Shown here: positions 15,482-24,951 of the stretch, in pieces | Position numbering within the stretch: the stretch's first letter is position 1 | Layout of the letters: the number at the start of each line of letters is the position of its first letter | NCBI RefSeq assembly: GCF_900103285.1 | Contig: NZ_FNGS01000014.1 | Location: 1-43,475, forward strand | Origin: Siphonobacter aquaeclarae | GTDB lineage: Bacteria; Bacteroidota; Bacteroidia; Cytophagales; Spirosomataceae | DNA: 43,475 nucleotides | Direction of reading: 5' to 3' | Translations under genes and position numbers: made by a program | Notes under the pieces: model-generated | Told to the model about the DNA's origin: nothing | The model's database searches: none | Seen by the model: only the letters and a program-made list of their open reading frames with translations

Positions 15482-16552
15482 TTATTCCGTTAATTCTCCC
15501 CGGAGGGGTATGGCCAGCTCCTGCCTAATCTTCTCAGTGTCAGTTCCATATTTCCCCAGTAAGAACATAAATTTTGTCACCGCAGCTTCGGAGGTCAGGT
15601 CGGCGCCGCTGATCAGGCCGATTTCGTCGAGGTATTTGCTGGTCTGGTAGCGGCCCTGGAGTACCCGGCCGCCAATGCACTGCGACACGTTCAGGATCAG
15701 TACGCCCCGGTCTGATGCTTCCTTCAGTAACTGCAAAAACCAGGGTACGGTCGGCGCGTTACCGGCCCCGAAGGTCTCCAGTACGACGCCGCGCAGGCCT
15801 TCCGTCTTCAGCACGCTTTCGACAACCAGCGGGGATATTCCCGGAAACAGCTTCAGAATCACAACATGCGGATTGAGCGTAGTATGTGCCTTCAGCGGCA
15901 CATTCGGGCGGTACGGCGCGATGTACGGCCGGTTGTACTCAATCGTCACGCCCGCTTCTGCGAGCGGCGGGTAGTTTTCCGACTGAAACGCATTAAACTG
16001 ACTGCTTTCCTGCTTCCGGGCCCGGTTACCGCGCAGCAGCAACGAGTGGAAGTAAATGGCTACCTCGGGAACAAGCGGAGCGCCCGTCTCGTCGCACGCC
16101 GCCGCTATTTCCAGCGCGGTGATGAAGTTTTCGACGGCATCCGTCCGCGCCGCGCCGATCGGCAGCTGCGCGCCGGTCAGGATGACGGGCTTGCGCAGGT
16201 CTTCCAGCAGGAAACTCAGCGCCGATGCCGTATACGCCATCGTATCGGTACCATGCAGCACGACGAAGCTATCGTATTTATCGTAGTTTTTTTCAATGAT
16301 AGTACTGATTTCCAGCCAATTGTCCGGTACCATATTCGACGAATCGAGTAGTTCATCCAGTACCAGTACGGTAATAGCAAACCGCAGGCGCGACAATTCC
16401 GGAATACGGTCCAATATCTGCTCAAAATCGAACGGAACGAGCGTCTGCAATTTCCGGTCATACACCATCCCAAAAGTACCTCCGGTGTAGATCACCAGAA
16501 TCGAGGCATGGGGAAAATCGGGAGCGGCGGTATCTAGTTCAATGATTTTCAA
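15482..16552 (-). CDS. ansA: Type I L-asparaginase
   Basis: A 356-residue enzyme that hydrolyses asparagine to aspartate and ammonia. There is no signal peptide, which fits the cytoplasmic type I form. Both family signatures are present: LVIYTGGTFGM at residues 19-29, with the nucleophilic threonine T23, and VVLHGTDTMAYTASAL around residue 100, with the T102/D103 pair. VILTGAQLPIG follows. The length is normal. The start overlaps the stop of the tatD gene by 4 bases, showing translational coupling, and tRNA-Ser lies 47 bases downstream. The C-terminus is complete. Confidence 0.95.
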   Translation of the reverse strand: MKIIELDTAAPDFPHASILVIYTGGTFGMVYDRKLQTLVPFDFEQILDRIPELSRLRFAITVLVLDELLDSSNMVPDNWLEISTIIEKNYDKYDSFVVLHGTDTMAYTASALSFLLEDLRKPVILTGAQLPIGAARTDAVENFITALEIAAACDETGAPLVPEVAIYFHSLLLRGNRARKQESSQFNAFQSENYPPLAEAGVTIEYNRPYIAPYRPNVPLKAHTTLNPHVVILKLFPGISPLVVESVLKTEGLRGVVLETFGAGNAPTVPWFLQLLKEASDRGVLILNVSQCIGGRVLQGRYQTSKYLDEIGLISGADLTSEAAVTKFMFLLGKYGTDTEKIRQELAIPLRGELTE

Positions 16553-17334
16553 GAGTGTATTGTATTGGTTGATGAAAGCAATGCAAGGGCGTTGGCCGTA
16601 GTCAGGCGGATTACCTCCGCAACGGAGGTCTCCTTCAGATCCGCTACCCGCTGAGCCACCAGCGGAAGATACGCCGGCTCGTTCCGTTTGCCACGGTAAG
16701 GTACCGGAGCCAGGTAAGGCGCGTCGGTTTCGAGTACCAGGTGTTCAAGGCCCACGTGGGGCAGAACCTTGTCGAGGCCGCCGTTTTTGAAGGTAGCGAC
16801 GCCGCCGATCCCGAGAAGAAAATTCAGTTCAACCGCCTTGCGGGCCTCTTCCACCCCGCCGGAGAAACAATGAAAAATCCCCCGGAGATCAGGGTCGTTG
16901 TGCTGTTCGATGAGTTCGACCGTCTCCCAGAACGAGTTCCGGCAGTGTATGGCAATCGGCAGACGCAGTTCCCTTGCCCAGCCCAGCTGAATGAGAAAGG
17001 CCTCTTTCTGTTGTTCGACAAACGTCATGTCCCAGTAAAAGTCCAGCCCTATCTCCCCGATTGCCAGCCAGTTGCGGGAAGGGAGTTCGGCCCGTAACCG
17101 GTCGAGTTCTTCCCGGAAATTTTCCTTGACATAGGTCGGATGCAGTCCGATCATGGGCAGGCATTGCCCCGGATAAGCGTCGGCCAGGTTACAGAGGCGA
17201 CCCAGCGTTTCAACGTCGCAATTAGGCAGCCAGAACTGGTTTACGCCGGCGTCGACAGCCCGTTGTATCATAAGCGCCCTGTCTTCGTCGAATTGTTCGT
17301 CGTACAGATGCGCGTGTGTTTCAATGATGTACAT
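16549..17334 (-). CDS. tatD: TatD family metal-dependent hydrolase
   Basis: A 261-residue TIM-barrel hydrolase of the TatD/YcfH kind, generally a DNase or phosphodiesterase. The metal ligands are at the expected places: H7 and H9 in ETHAHLYD, E94 in IGEIGLDFYW, H130 in IAIHCRNS, H155 in GIFHCFSGG and D204 in LETDAPYLAP. The length is typical. It overlaps ansA by 4 bases and follows the SanA-like gene after 40 bases, so the three probably form one operon. The actual substrate in this organism is unknown. Confidence 0.95.
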   Translation of the reverse strand: MYIIETHAHLYDEQFDEDRALMIQRAVDAGVNQFWLPNCDVETLGRLCNLADAYPGQCLPMIGLHPTYVKENFREELDRLRAELPSRNWLAIGEIGLDFYWDMTFVEQQKEAFLIQLGWARELRLPIAIHCRNSFWETVELIEQHNDPDLRGIFHCFSGGVEEARKAVELNFLLGIGGVATFKNGGLDKVLPHVGLEHLVLETDAPYLAPVPYRGKRNEPAYLPLVAQRVADLKETSVAEVIRLTTANALALLSSTNTIHS

Positions 17335-17374
17335 AATCAGACGAAAAACCCACGGCCGGAGCCCTGGGTTTCAG

Positions 17375-18100
17375 TTAAATCTCTTCCTGTGCCGGCGCCG
17401 GTTTCTTTTTCCGGTCAATCGGCTGGTTATGCCGGATTAATGGCGGGTTCCGGAAGAATACATCCACGACAGCCATCGGCCTGGCGAGGTATTCCCGGAC
17501 GAGCGTCCGCACGGAGTAGCCGTTCGGTACATCCTGCGCCGCAAAAGCCACGGCCTCTACCCCCAGCTGATCCGCCAGAAACAATGCCCGGGCGTTGTGA
17601 AAGGGCTGGGAAATGACCGTAACATTTTTATGCTTGAAGACTTCCCGGCAGCGGACGATGCTGTCATACGTACGCTTTCCCGCAAAATCATGCTGAATCA
17701 CGTTGGCCGGAACGCCCAGGCTGACCAGGGCCTGCTCCATATCGCGCGGCTCGTTGTAATACTCGGAATCGTTGTTTCCACTGAGTATCAGTACCTTAAT
17801 CTTTCCTTCCCGGTACAGCCGCGCGGCGGCTTCCATCCGGTACCGGAAAAACAGGTTTTCCCTGCCGCTTGCTACGTATTTGCTTGTTCCGAGGACCAGC
17901 CCGACATCGTTGGCCGGAAGGCTTTTCACGAAGTAGTAGTTCTGGTCCCGCGTGCTCCAGACCACCCACACGTTACAGCTCAAAATCACGATGAGTACGA
18001 CGAAACCCAGCTTGACCGACCATTTGATGACTTTTTTCACCCAATGGAGAGAATAGGTTCCGCGCCTGGACACACCGTAAAAGAGCGTTCGTACGTGCAT
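17375..18100 (-). CDS. SanA/YdcF-like membrane-anchored protein (DUF218)
   Basis: A 241-residue protein. One N-terminal transmembrane helix (about residues 30-50, KLGFVVLIVILSCNVWVVWS) is preceded by basic residues, so the N-terminus faces the cytoplasm. The DUF218 domain follows, with DVGLVLGTSKYVASGREN, VLILSGNNDSEYYNEPRDM, the TYDSIVRCREVF motif and ISQPFHNARALF. Relatives such as E. coli SanA affect envelope permeability, for example to vancomycin, by an unknown mechanism. The C-terminal tail is proline- and lysine-rich. It lies 40 bases downstream of the topoisomerase subunit gene and upstream of tatD. Confidence 0.88.
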   Translation of the reverse strand: MHVRTLFYGVSRRGTYSLHWVKKVIKWSVKLGFVVLIVILSCNVWVVWSTRDQNYYFVKSLPANDVGLVLGTSKYVASGRENLFFRYRMEAAARLYREGKIKVLILSGNNDSEYYNEPRDMEQALVSLGVPANVIQHDFAGKRTYDSIVRCREVFKHKNVTVISQPFHNARALFLADQLGVEAVAFAAQDVPNGYSVRTLVREYLARPMAVVDVFFRNPPLIRHNQPIDRKKKPAPAQEEI

Positions 18101-18140
18101 AAGTCCGGTTAATTCTTCCTTCTAATCTCGGAAGAGTCTT

Positions 18141-20786
18141 TTATCCAAACAAATCCAACTGATTCTGGGACGATTTATCGCCGGCTTCGTCGGAGTCCTT
18201 TGAAAGGTCCTCCTCCCCTCCCGCGGACGCTGCCTGCGCCGTTACAGCCGGTTCGTCGTCCTCCTCATCGTCTTCTTCCCGCGTTTCTGCTTTTTCAACG
18301 ATACGCGATGCCAGTTGCTTCACGTCCGTTACCTTAAAAGAAGACAGCTTGTTTCCAAGCGCTTTCCAGCCGCGTACTTCTACAAATTCTTCGACAAGAA
18401 CTTCCACTTTTTCTACCGGGCCTTTGTCGGATTCTTTGTAGAGTACTTCAACTGTCGGGCGTTCGTCCACGCTGGCAAACAGCAATTTCGAGCCTTTGGA
18501 TTCCCCGATGAAGTGGAATTTCTTATCGACCGTCGTTGTCTCAATCCGGAAGCGCTTCACGAAGTAGTTTTTCTGCCCGCCATCGTAATGCACAGCCGTG
18601 ATGACGCCTTCGGGGTCAAACTTGGCGAGTACTGCAATGAGTTCCGGTTCGTACCGGTTGGTCAGTTCGAAACTTGTCAGTTCGTAATTACCGTCTTTGT
18701 AAACGACCAACACGTTGTCCTTAGCCTCGAAATTCCCAAGGTAAGAGCCGCGGTTATCCCGGTTGAGGCGTCCGATCGTCGGATCGTACCAGATTTCCAC
18801 GCCGCCGAGCGTCGATACGCCGGTACGTTTCAGTTCTACTTTCCGGACCGGGTATTTTGTAACCTGGTTGCCGAGCGCCTCCCGGTTTTTGATCAGCAGC
18901 TTGGCAAAATTCCACTCAAACTGCTTCACTTTCGCCGTGCAGGACGCGGTGAGTTTGACTTCCACCGTTTCCGCTTCCCCGTTATCGTTGGCGGTGAACC
19001 ACAGTACTTTCGACTTCGGATTGCCGGCCGTGAGGTCGTATTCCCGGTCGCGGGTAACCGCCGTCACCGAAAACCGCTTGGCATAGGTCACGCCGGATTT
19101 TCCGTCGTGGTACATCATGTTATACACCCGTCGGTCGTCCCCTTTCCGGAAAACGCCGCAGAAAATGATGTCTTTTCCGACGAATACTTTTTCCTGGATT
19201 TTCGTGACGAGGCATTTCCCGTCACGGCGGAAGACGATGACGTCGTCGATGTCGGAGCAATCACCGACAAACTCGTCCTTTTTGAGTCCGAATCCGATGA
19301 AGCCGTCTTCCCGGTTGACGTACAGCTTGGCATTGGTTGCCGCCACTACCGCTACGGAAACCGTATTGAAGTTCCGGATTTCGGTTTTGCGTTCGCGGCC
19401 CTTGCTGTACTTCTTCAGGAGGTTTTTGAAGTAGTCGATGGCAAACTGCGTCAGGTGCGCCAGGTGGTTCAGTACTTCGGCAAGTTCTTCTTCGAGACGC
19501 CGCATGGCCTCATCGGCCTTGAACGCATCGTATTTCGAGATACGCTTGATGCGGATTTCCAGCAGGCGCAGGATATCTTCCTGTACAATTTCCCGGTAGA
19601 AATCAGCTTTATACGGGTCGAGACCGCGGTCTACGGTTTCGATGACGTCTTCAAACGTCTCGCATTCTTCGATATTCCGGTAGATCCGGTTTTCGATGAA
19701 AATCTTTTCGAGGGAGGAGAAGAGAATCTTTTCCTGCAGCTCTCCGCGGCGGATATCAAGCTCCCGCCGGAGAAGTTCCTTCGTCTGGTCGGTGTTGTAC
19801 TTGAGAATATCCGAGACGGTGGAAAACACCGGTTTCTCGTCGATAATCACGCAGGCGTTCGGCGAAATGCTGACTTCGCATTCGGTAAACGCATACAGCG
19901 CGTCGATCGTGATATCCGGCGAAACACCCGGCGCCAGGTGTACGTGAATTTCGACGTTTTTGGCCGTCAGGTCTTCTACCTTCTTGATTTTGATCTTGCC
20001 TTCGTCGTTGGCCTTGACGATGGAATCTTTGACGGAGGTCGTCGTCGACCCGAAGGGAATTTCGGTAATGACGAGGGTTTTCTTATCGAGTTCCTTGATT
20101 TTGGCACGTACACGTACTTTTCCACCCCGCTGCCCGTCGTTGTAGTTGGTGGCATCGATCATTCCACCGGTGATAAAATCCGGAAAAAGAGAGACCGGAT
20201 TTCCACGAAGTATTTCGATGGACGCTTCGCAAAGTTCGATGAAGTTATGCGGCAGGATTTTGGTGGAAAGCCCCACGGCAATCCCTTCCACGCCCTGCGC
20301 CAGCAGCAGCGGAAACTTGACGGGCAGGGCAACCGGCTCGCGTTTTCGACCGTCGTAGCTCAGTTGCCACTCCGTGGTATCTTCGTTGAAAACGACTTCC
20401 TTACCGAGATTCGACAAGCGTACCTCGATGTACCGCGGCGCGGCGGCGCTGTCGCCTGTATTGATGTCTCCCCAGTTACCCTGGCAATCAAAGAGCAGGC
20501 CTTTCTGCCCGATATTGACGATTGCTTCGTTGATGGAAGCGTCTCCGTGCGGGTGATACTGCATGGTCGCGCCGATCACGTTGGCGACCTTGTTAAAACG
20601 GCCGTCGTCCATTTCCCGGAGGGCATGGAGAATCCGCCGCTGAACGGGCTTGAGACCGTCTTCGATGGCCGGTACCGCTCTTTCCAGGATTACATAGGAG
20701 GCGTACTCCAGGAACCATTGCTCATACAGACCGTCGACGGCTATCTGCTTGTGCAAGGAATCTTCCTGCTCGAATTGTTCGGACAT
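18141..20786 (-). CDS. parC: DNA topoisomerase IV / gyrase A subunit (ParC-type)
   Basis: An 881-residue type IIA topoisomerase A subunit, the DNA-cleaving half of the A2B2 enzyme. The winged-helix region holds LKPVQRRILHAL, YHPHGDASINEAI and the catalytic tyrosine Y119 in AAAPRYIEVRLS. A coiled-coil gate follows, then a beta-pinwheel C-terminal domain. The position matching GyrA Ser83 is alanine, while the acidic residue at 87 is kept. Length and branch suggest ParC, but Bacteroidota copies are often labelled gyrase/topoisomerase IV, and the partner B subunit is not in the window. After the pinwheel comes a highly acidic tail of about 45 residues (REEDDEEDDEPAV...). It ends in NQLDLFG, whose QLDLF matches the consensus sliding-clamp-binding pentapeptide. 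Confidence 0.92.
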   Translation of the reverse strand: MSEQFEQEDSLHKQIAVDGLYEQWFLEYASYVILERAVPAIEDGLKPVQRRILHALREMDDGRFNKVANVIGATMQYHPHGDASINEAIVNIGQKGLLFDCQGNWGDINTGDSAAAPRYIEVRLSNLGKEVVFNEDTTEWQLSYDGRKREPVALPVKFPLLLAQGVEGIAVGLSTKILPHNFIELCEASIEILRGNPVSLFPDFITGGMIDATNYNDGQRGGKVRVRAKIKELDKKTLVITEIPFGSTTTSVKDSIVKANDEGKIKIKKVEDLTAKNVEIHVHLAPGVSPDITIDALYAFTECEVSISPNACVIIDEKPVFSTVSDILKYNTDQTKELLRRELDIRRGELQEKILFSSLEKIFIENRIYRNIEECETFEDVIETVDRGLDPYKADFYREIVQEDILRLLEIRIKRISKYDAFKADEAMRRLEEELAEVLNHLAHLTQFAIDYFKNLLKKYSKGRERKTEIRNFNTVSVAVVAATNAKLYVNREDGFIGFGLKKDEFVGDCSDIDDVIVFRRDGKCLVTKIQEKVFVGKDIIFCGVFRKGDDRRVYNMMYHDGKSGVTYAKRFSVTAVTRDREYDLTAGNPKSKVLWFTANDNGEAETVEVKLTASCTAKVKQFEWNFAKLLIKNREALGNQVTKYPVRKVELKRTGVSTLGGVEIWYDPTIGRLNRDNRGSYLGNFEAKDNVLVVYKDGNYELTSFELTNRYEPELIAVLAKFDPEGVITAVHYDGGQKNYFVKRFRIETTTVDKKFHFIGESKGSKLLFASVDERPTVEVLYKESDKGPVEKVEVLVEEFVEVRGWKALGNKLSSFKVTDVKQLASRIVEKAETREEDDEEDDEPAVTAQAASAGGEEDLSKDSDEAGDKSSQNQLDLFG

Positions 20787-20909
20787 GGGGAATAGAAATC
20801 AGTTCAAACGAAATGGGTAGCAGACCACTCCTCTATAGTTAAGAAACGTACTATTTGTAAAGATACGGCCTGTTTTTGATAGTCCGGCTCGAAAATCAGC
20901 AATCAGCGG

Positions 20910-21566
20910 CTATTCGGAGCCGGCAACCACGGCCAGCAGTTCGGCAATCATCATGGCCGTTGCCCCCCATACCTTGTTCTCCTGCAAAAGGTAATAGGGC
21001 GCATCAAAAATCACTCCGCGGGCTTCCCGCTGCTCGGTGCCAAGGATACCCCGGTCCATCATTTCCTGCAGACCAACTTCGAAAATCATGTCTACTTCAA
21101 TCGGATCCGGGTAAAAATCAGGCCGGTAGTTCAGCGTACCGACAACCGGCAGTACCCAGAAGTTGCTCGGAGGAATGAACAGCTTCGTCAGCGATCCCAG
21201 TACCTTCACGTCGCTTGCTTTGATGCCGATTTCCTCCTGCGCTTCCCGCAAGGCGGTATGGATCAGGCTTTTATCGGTACGCTCCATTCGTCCGCCCGGA
21301 AAAGCCATCTGCCCGCCGTGTACGCCCTCGTATTTCGGACGCAGAATAAGCGGCAGAATAATCTCTCCTTTATAAGGATAGAAAAGGATCAGCACGGCGC
21401 TTTGCCGGGTCCTTTCGTTGGGCTGCACTTTGAACCGTACCCGGCTTCCCGTCGCCATCGTCTGATGGGCTGTTTCTCCCGGTAACGGCTGCTGCAGACG
21501 ACGCACCAACGCTTCGGAAAATTCAGTAAAAGAAGCCGTCGTGATGTTCATATTGGTGCGCAACAT
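20910..21566 (-). CDS. Nudix hydrolase, CoA pyrophosphatase type
   Basis: A 218-residue Nudix enzyme resembling NudL/YeaB-type CoA pyrophosphatases, which cleave CoA or its derivatives at the diphosphate. The family's upstream element is seen as GQMAFPGGRMERTD, and the Nudix box continues TALREAQEEIGI, with the two catalytic glutamates in REAQEE. The first acidic position is aspartate, as is usual in this subfamily. The ATG at 21551 (MNITTASF) is an alternative start. It is on the minus strand after the FAD oxidoreductase, 180 bases away, and before parC. Confidence 0.88.
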   Translation of the reverse strand: MLRTNMNITTASFTEFSEALVRRLQQPLPGETAHQTMATGSRVRFKVQPNERTRQSAVLILFYPYKGEIILPLILRPKYEGVHGGQMAFPGGRMERTDKSLIHTALREAQEEIGIKASDVKVLGSLTKLFIPPSNFWVLPVVGTLNYRPDFYPDPIEVDMIFEVGLQEMMDRGILGTEQREARGVIFDAPYYLLQENKVWGATAMMIAELLAVVAGSE

Positions 21567-21745
21567 TAGGGAGTGAATGCTGCAAGATACAGGTTACGAC
21601 CGGGAAAACTATTCATTTTTTGCGGTCTTTTGCGGGAAATACCCGCCGTCCGGAGGTTATTTCAGCCTGAGAAAAGCAACAAAACAACCTGTCCATCAGC
21701 GCTTTGCATATAGCATCTTTCGAAAGACCGGACGGTTCTTCTGCA

Positions 21746-23317
21746 TCATGCACCGTACCGGGCGACGAGCGCCTCGGCGCACCGCTCTCCGTCGACCGCC
21801 GCCGAAACGATTCCTCCCGCATATCCCGCTCCTTCTCCGCACGGATACAGGCGGCGTACCGAGATGTGTTCGTAGGATTCGCGGTCGCGCGGGATGCGCA
21901 CCGGCGAAGACGTCCGGCTTTCGACGCCGATCAGTTGCCCGTCGTTCGACGCATACCCTTTCATCCGCTTTCCAAACTCCTGCAAACCGCTTTTCAGGGG
22001 TTGCGCGATGCGGTCGGGCAATACGTCTGTCAGATCGAGCGAAACCAGACCGGGCTGATACGAAGTTTCGTTCAGGCTTCCCGAAACAGCGCCGCGGATA
22101 AAGTCATGTACCCGCTGCGCCGGAGCCAGCTGGGTATTGCCGGCAGCGCGGCAGGCGGCCTGCTCGACCTCCTGCTGGTAGTACAGACCTGCCAGCGGAC
22201 CGTGTTCGGCGTAGCGCTGCCAGTCGGGCTCGTTGACGGCCACCACCATGCCTGAATTCGCGAAAAAAGAATCACGCCGCGAAGGAGACATGCCGTTGAC
22301 CACTACTTCGCCCGGCGCGGTAGCTGCCGGTACGATAAACCCGCCGGGACACATACAGAAGGAAAATACTCCCCGCTCCACTCCGCCGTAGCGCGTCTGC
22401 GCGACGAGGCTGTAGGAAGCCGCCGGAAGCAGTCCCCGATCGTCACGGTGGTATTGAAGCCGGTCGATCAGCGATTGCGGATGTTCGATCCGCACACCCA
22501 TCGCAAAGGGTTTCGCTTCGACGGTTACGCCTCTGTCCCGGCAAAGCGTGAACATATCGCGGGCGGAGTGCCCGGTGGCCAGAATGACGCCAAGCCCGGC
22601 ATACTCTTTGCCATCGGCAGTTACGACGCCCTTCATCTCACCGCCTTCCAGCAGAAAATCCGTCACGCGGGTGTTAAATACTACTTCGCCTCCGTATTCA
22701 AGGATGCGCTCACGGAGCGCCGCTACGACGAGCGGAAGCTTGTTGGTTCCGATGTGGGGATGGGCGTCGATCAGGATGTCTTCCACGGCGCCGTGATGCA
22801 CGAGTATTTCCAGGATACGGCGGATATCGCCCCGCTTTTTTGATCGCGTATAGAGCTTACCGTCAGAATAGGTGCCGGCGCCGCCTTCTCCGAAACAGTA
22901 GTTGGAGTCGGGATTGACGATGTGGTCTTTGTTAATAGCTGCCAAATCCCGGCGACGGGTACGGACGTCCTTTCCCCGTTCAAGGACGACAGGACGAATC
23001 CCCAGCTCAATCAGCCGCAGGGCAGCAAACAGCCCGGCAGGACCTGCGCCGACTACAATCGCCGCCGGCGCTTTCGACACATCCCGGTATTCCGGGACAA
23101 GGGTACTCAGGGGTTCGGGCGTTTCGCCGACGTAGATTTCGGCTTCGACGTTGACGCGTACCTGCCGGTTGCGGGCATCGACCGACTGGCGGGTCTTTTG
23201 TACGAGCCAGTCTTCCGATTCAGCCGGAAGGCCCAGCTCATCCGCCACATAGTGCCGGAAACGGTCCGGATCGAGCGCAATTTCCGGCTCGAGGACCAGC
23301 GAAAGGGTTTTTCTCAT
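21746..23317 (-). CDS. NAD(P)/FAD-dependent oxidoreductase (COG2509 family)
   Basis: A 523-residue flavoprotein of the uncharacterised FAD-dependent dehydrogenase group. An N-terminal domain of about 80 residues precedes the FAD-binding Rossmann fold with AIVVGAGPAGLFAALRL at residues 86-102. FGEGGAGTYSDGKLYTR near residue 145 is highly characteristic. It also contains MGVRIEHPQ and CMCPGGFIVPA. The C-terminal motif PCGEGAGYAGGIVSAAVDG closes the FAD site. Substrates are not established for this family. It is probably monocistronic, with a 380-base spread to the next minus-strand start below it. Confidence 0.92.
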   Translation of the reverse strand: MRKTLSLVLEPEIALDPDRFRHYVADELGLPAESEDWLVQKTRQSVDARNRQVRVNVEAEIYVGETPEPLSTLVPEYRDVSKAPAAIVVGAGPAGLFAALRLIELGIRPVVLERGKDVRTRRRDLAAINKDHIVNPDSNYCFGEGGAGTYSDGKLYTRSKKRGDIRRILEILVHHGAVEDILIDAHPHIGTNKLPLVVAALRERILEYGGEVVFNTRVTDFLLEGGEMKGVVTADGKEYAGLGVILATGHSARDMFTLCRDRGVTVEAKPFAMGVRIEHPQSLIDRLQYHRDDRGLLPAASYSLVAQTRYGGVERGVFSFCMCPGGFIVPAATAPGEVVVNGMSPSRRDSFFANSGMVVAVNEPDWQRYAEHGPLAGLYYQQEVEQAACRAAGNTQLAPAQRVHDFIRGAVSGSLNETSYQPGLVSLDLTDVLPDRIAQPLKSGLQEFGKRMKGYASNDGQLIGVESRTSSPVRIPRDRESYEHISVRRLYPCGEGAGYAGGIVSAAVDGERCAEALVARYGA

Positions 23318-24173
23318 GTGAGTAAGGTAGTTAGCCTTAAAGGTGTTCGAATATTTACAATATAAATAACTGTAAATCAGATATTTACCGACTTTCTATT
23401 TTCAATTGGTACAACAAATATTCCTCAGAGATTATAAGTAGGCACCATTCGACAGCCAATAAAAAGCGCCTCATCAGCCGCCAATTACTGTATCCCAAGA
23501 GGATTAATTGTCAAAGATCGTCCCTCCCAGGGACTCGATGCAAATGATCTTTCCGGAAAAACCACCTTTTCAGGGCCAGGTTGACAAATAGAGGTGTTTC
23601 GACAGGCTACTGACCCAAAGTCAGGAGGTTTGAAGTCAGGCCCTCCTACTCATTCCTACAAAAGATCGATTATCGACACAGAAGATATCTAGTACGATGG
23701 AATGGCGATACCAGTGTTCGCCACCCGTAATATGTGCAAGGCCTTCTCTTTTTCAGTTTCATCGCTTTCATGATTTTGTTTCATTTAGTTACAATGTCCT
23801 TCGTGGAGAAGGAGGCAGTCAACCTGAATATGCGGAGTTTCTCCACAATAAAACCACGAGATTTCGCAATCGGAGGAGAGAGCTATTCATTCGGGGAAGA
23901 GAACTCGGTATGCTTTAACAGGCGGAAGTGCGCAATTTACGATGAAGAAGTAGAGATCTGCTTTCAACACCAACCAGCGAGGAAATCAGAATGTTAGTTA
24001 ACTGCTTCCGGTTTCATATTTTTTAGCATAACTATATGCCATTGCCAGGAGTCTGCTATTCAAAATAGGACAATCAGTGCATTTTCAATTTACATTCATT
24101 TAACTAGTTTTTTACTTCAATAAGATTGCTTTTTGTAACAATAAGCAAAAATAGAATCTGAATTTATCATCTT
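23318..24173. other. Intergenic region, no supported gene
   Basis: About 850 bases without a convincing gene. Overlapping plus-strand frames at 23697-23918 and 23734-23997 have no domain and no good start, although the second begins with a hydrophobic stretch (GLLFFSFIAFMILFHLV). A short coding-like plus-strand stretch near 23520-23590 has no start and may be a relic. The base composition becomes more AT-rich from here onward. Confidence 0.4.
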
Positions 24174-24635
24174 TCAATATTCATCTTTCTTATCTCTTCC
24201 AAAATATTTAATAGCCTCCTCTAATTCAAATAAGTCGTAATTAAATTCTCTTTTAAAGGAAAACCACACATCTGTCTTTGTTTTTGCAGACGCCTTTATT
24301 TTCAATTGAAGTTCGTCGTTTTTCTCCTCCAGCGCGAGCACCTCTCTATCGTATCTTTCTTTTGAGTATCTGAAATTCTTCAATCTGTTCTTCTTAAGCT
24401 GGCCAATTTTCAGCTTATTGTCATTTATTTTCATTTCCGATTCTCTCAGGAATCTGCGAAAATCTTCCGCTGAATCTATTTTCGCCATTCCAAGGTCAGC
24501 CCTGGCATCCACAAGATCCTTTTCCATACTAGATACATCTTTTCTAGCTTTTGCTGTCTCCCTCTTTTCCTGCGCAGCTACCGTAAACGAATAGCTTAGC
24601 AAAAGGCCTGCAATGACAAATTTTAAAATTTTCAT
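24174..24635 (-). CDS. Small secreted coiled-coil protein, function unknown
   Basis: A 153-residue exported protein. The signal peptide starts MKILKFVIAGLLLSYSFTVAAQ, and the rest is almost entirely charged and helical. It has heptad-like stretches (SMEKDLVDARADLGMAK, ESEMKINDNKLKIGQLKK, EKNDELQLKIKA), so it probably forms a coiled coil in the periplasm. The frame could begin 8 codons earlier, but the ATG at 24635 gives the proper signal peptide. The gene stands alone next to an AraC-type regulator transcribed the other way. An envelope-stress role is possible but not shown. Confidence 0.65.
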   Translation of the reverse strand: MKILKFVIAGLLLSYSFTVAAQEKRETAKARKDVSSMEKDLVDARADLGMAKIDSAEDFRRFLRESEMKINDNKLKIGQLKKNRLKNFRYSKERYDREVLALEEKNDELQLKIKASAKTKTDVWFSFKREFNYDLFELEEAIKYFGRDKKDEY

Positions 24636-24951
24636 AAAAATTATTTTTCGTGAAGACAAATCACCTTATATTCATCTTTGGATCTGTTACATAAATTTCC
24701 GACATTCTTACATAAACCACTGGTCTGCAAATTTTGCCGCCTCAGAGGTATTAAGTGCTCCTGTCGCGAGGTAAGTACTTCAAAACTTACTCAGATCATT
24801 GCCCTCCCCTACGGAAATCCTTATATTGAGGGAATGTGCCAGGCATTCATACCGTGCATGACATACCTGCCCCGATTCGATTTCTGTCGTTTTTCTGTTC
24901 CCTCGCTTTCCGGAGCGCTCTCACCCGCCAATTTTCAATGTATCCCGGGAT
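24636..24951. other. Divergent intergenic region
   Basis: This 316-base gap separates the secreted coiled-coil gene (minus) from the AraC-type gene (plus), so it must carry both promoters. I see no gene and no clear operator in it. Confidence 0.4.

Noticed and set aside
18315-20795. 826-codon open frame on the plus strand
   Set aside because: It is an antisense shadow of the topoisomerase subunit gene, caused by codon bias. It has no domain, and its reading is arginine- and phenylalanine-rich nonsense.
23734-23997. 87-aa frame with a hydrophobic start
   Set aside because: It begins at a GTG, overlaps another frame, and its second half is not protein-like. It could be a relic but is not supported.
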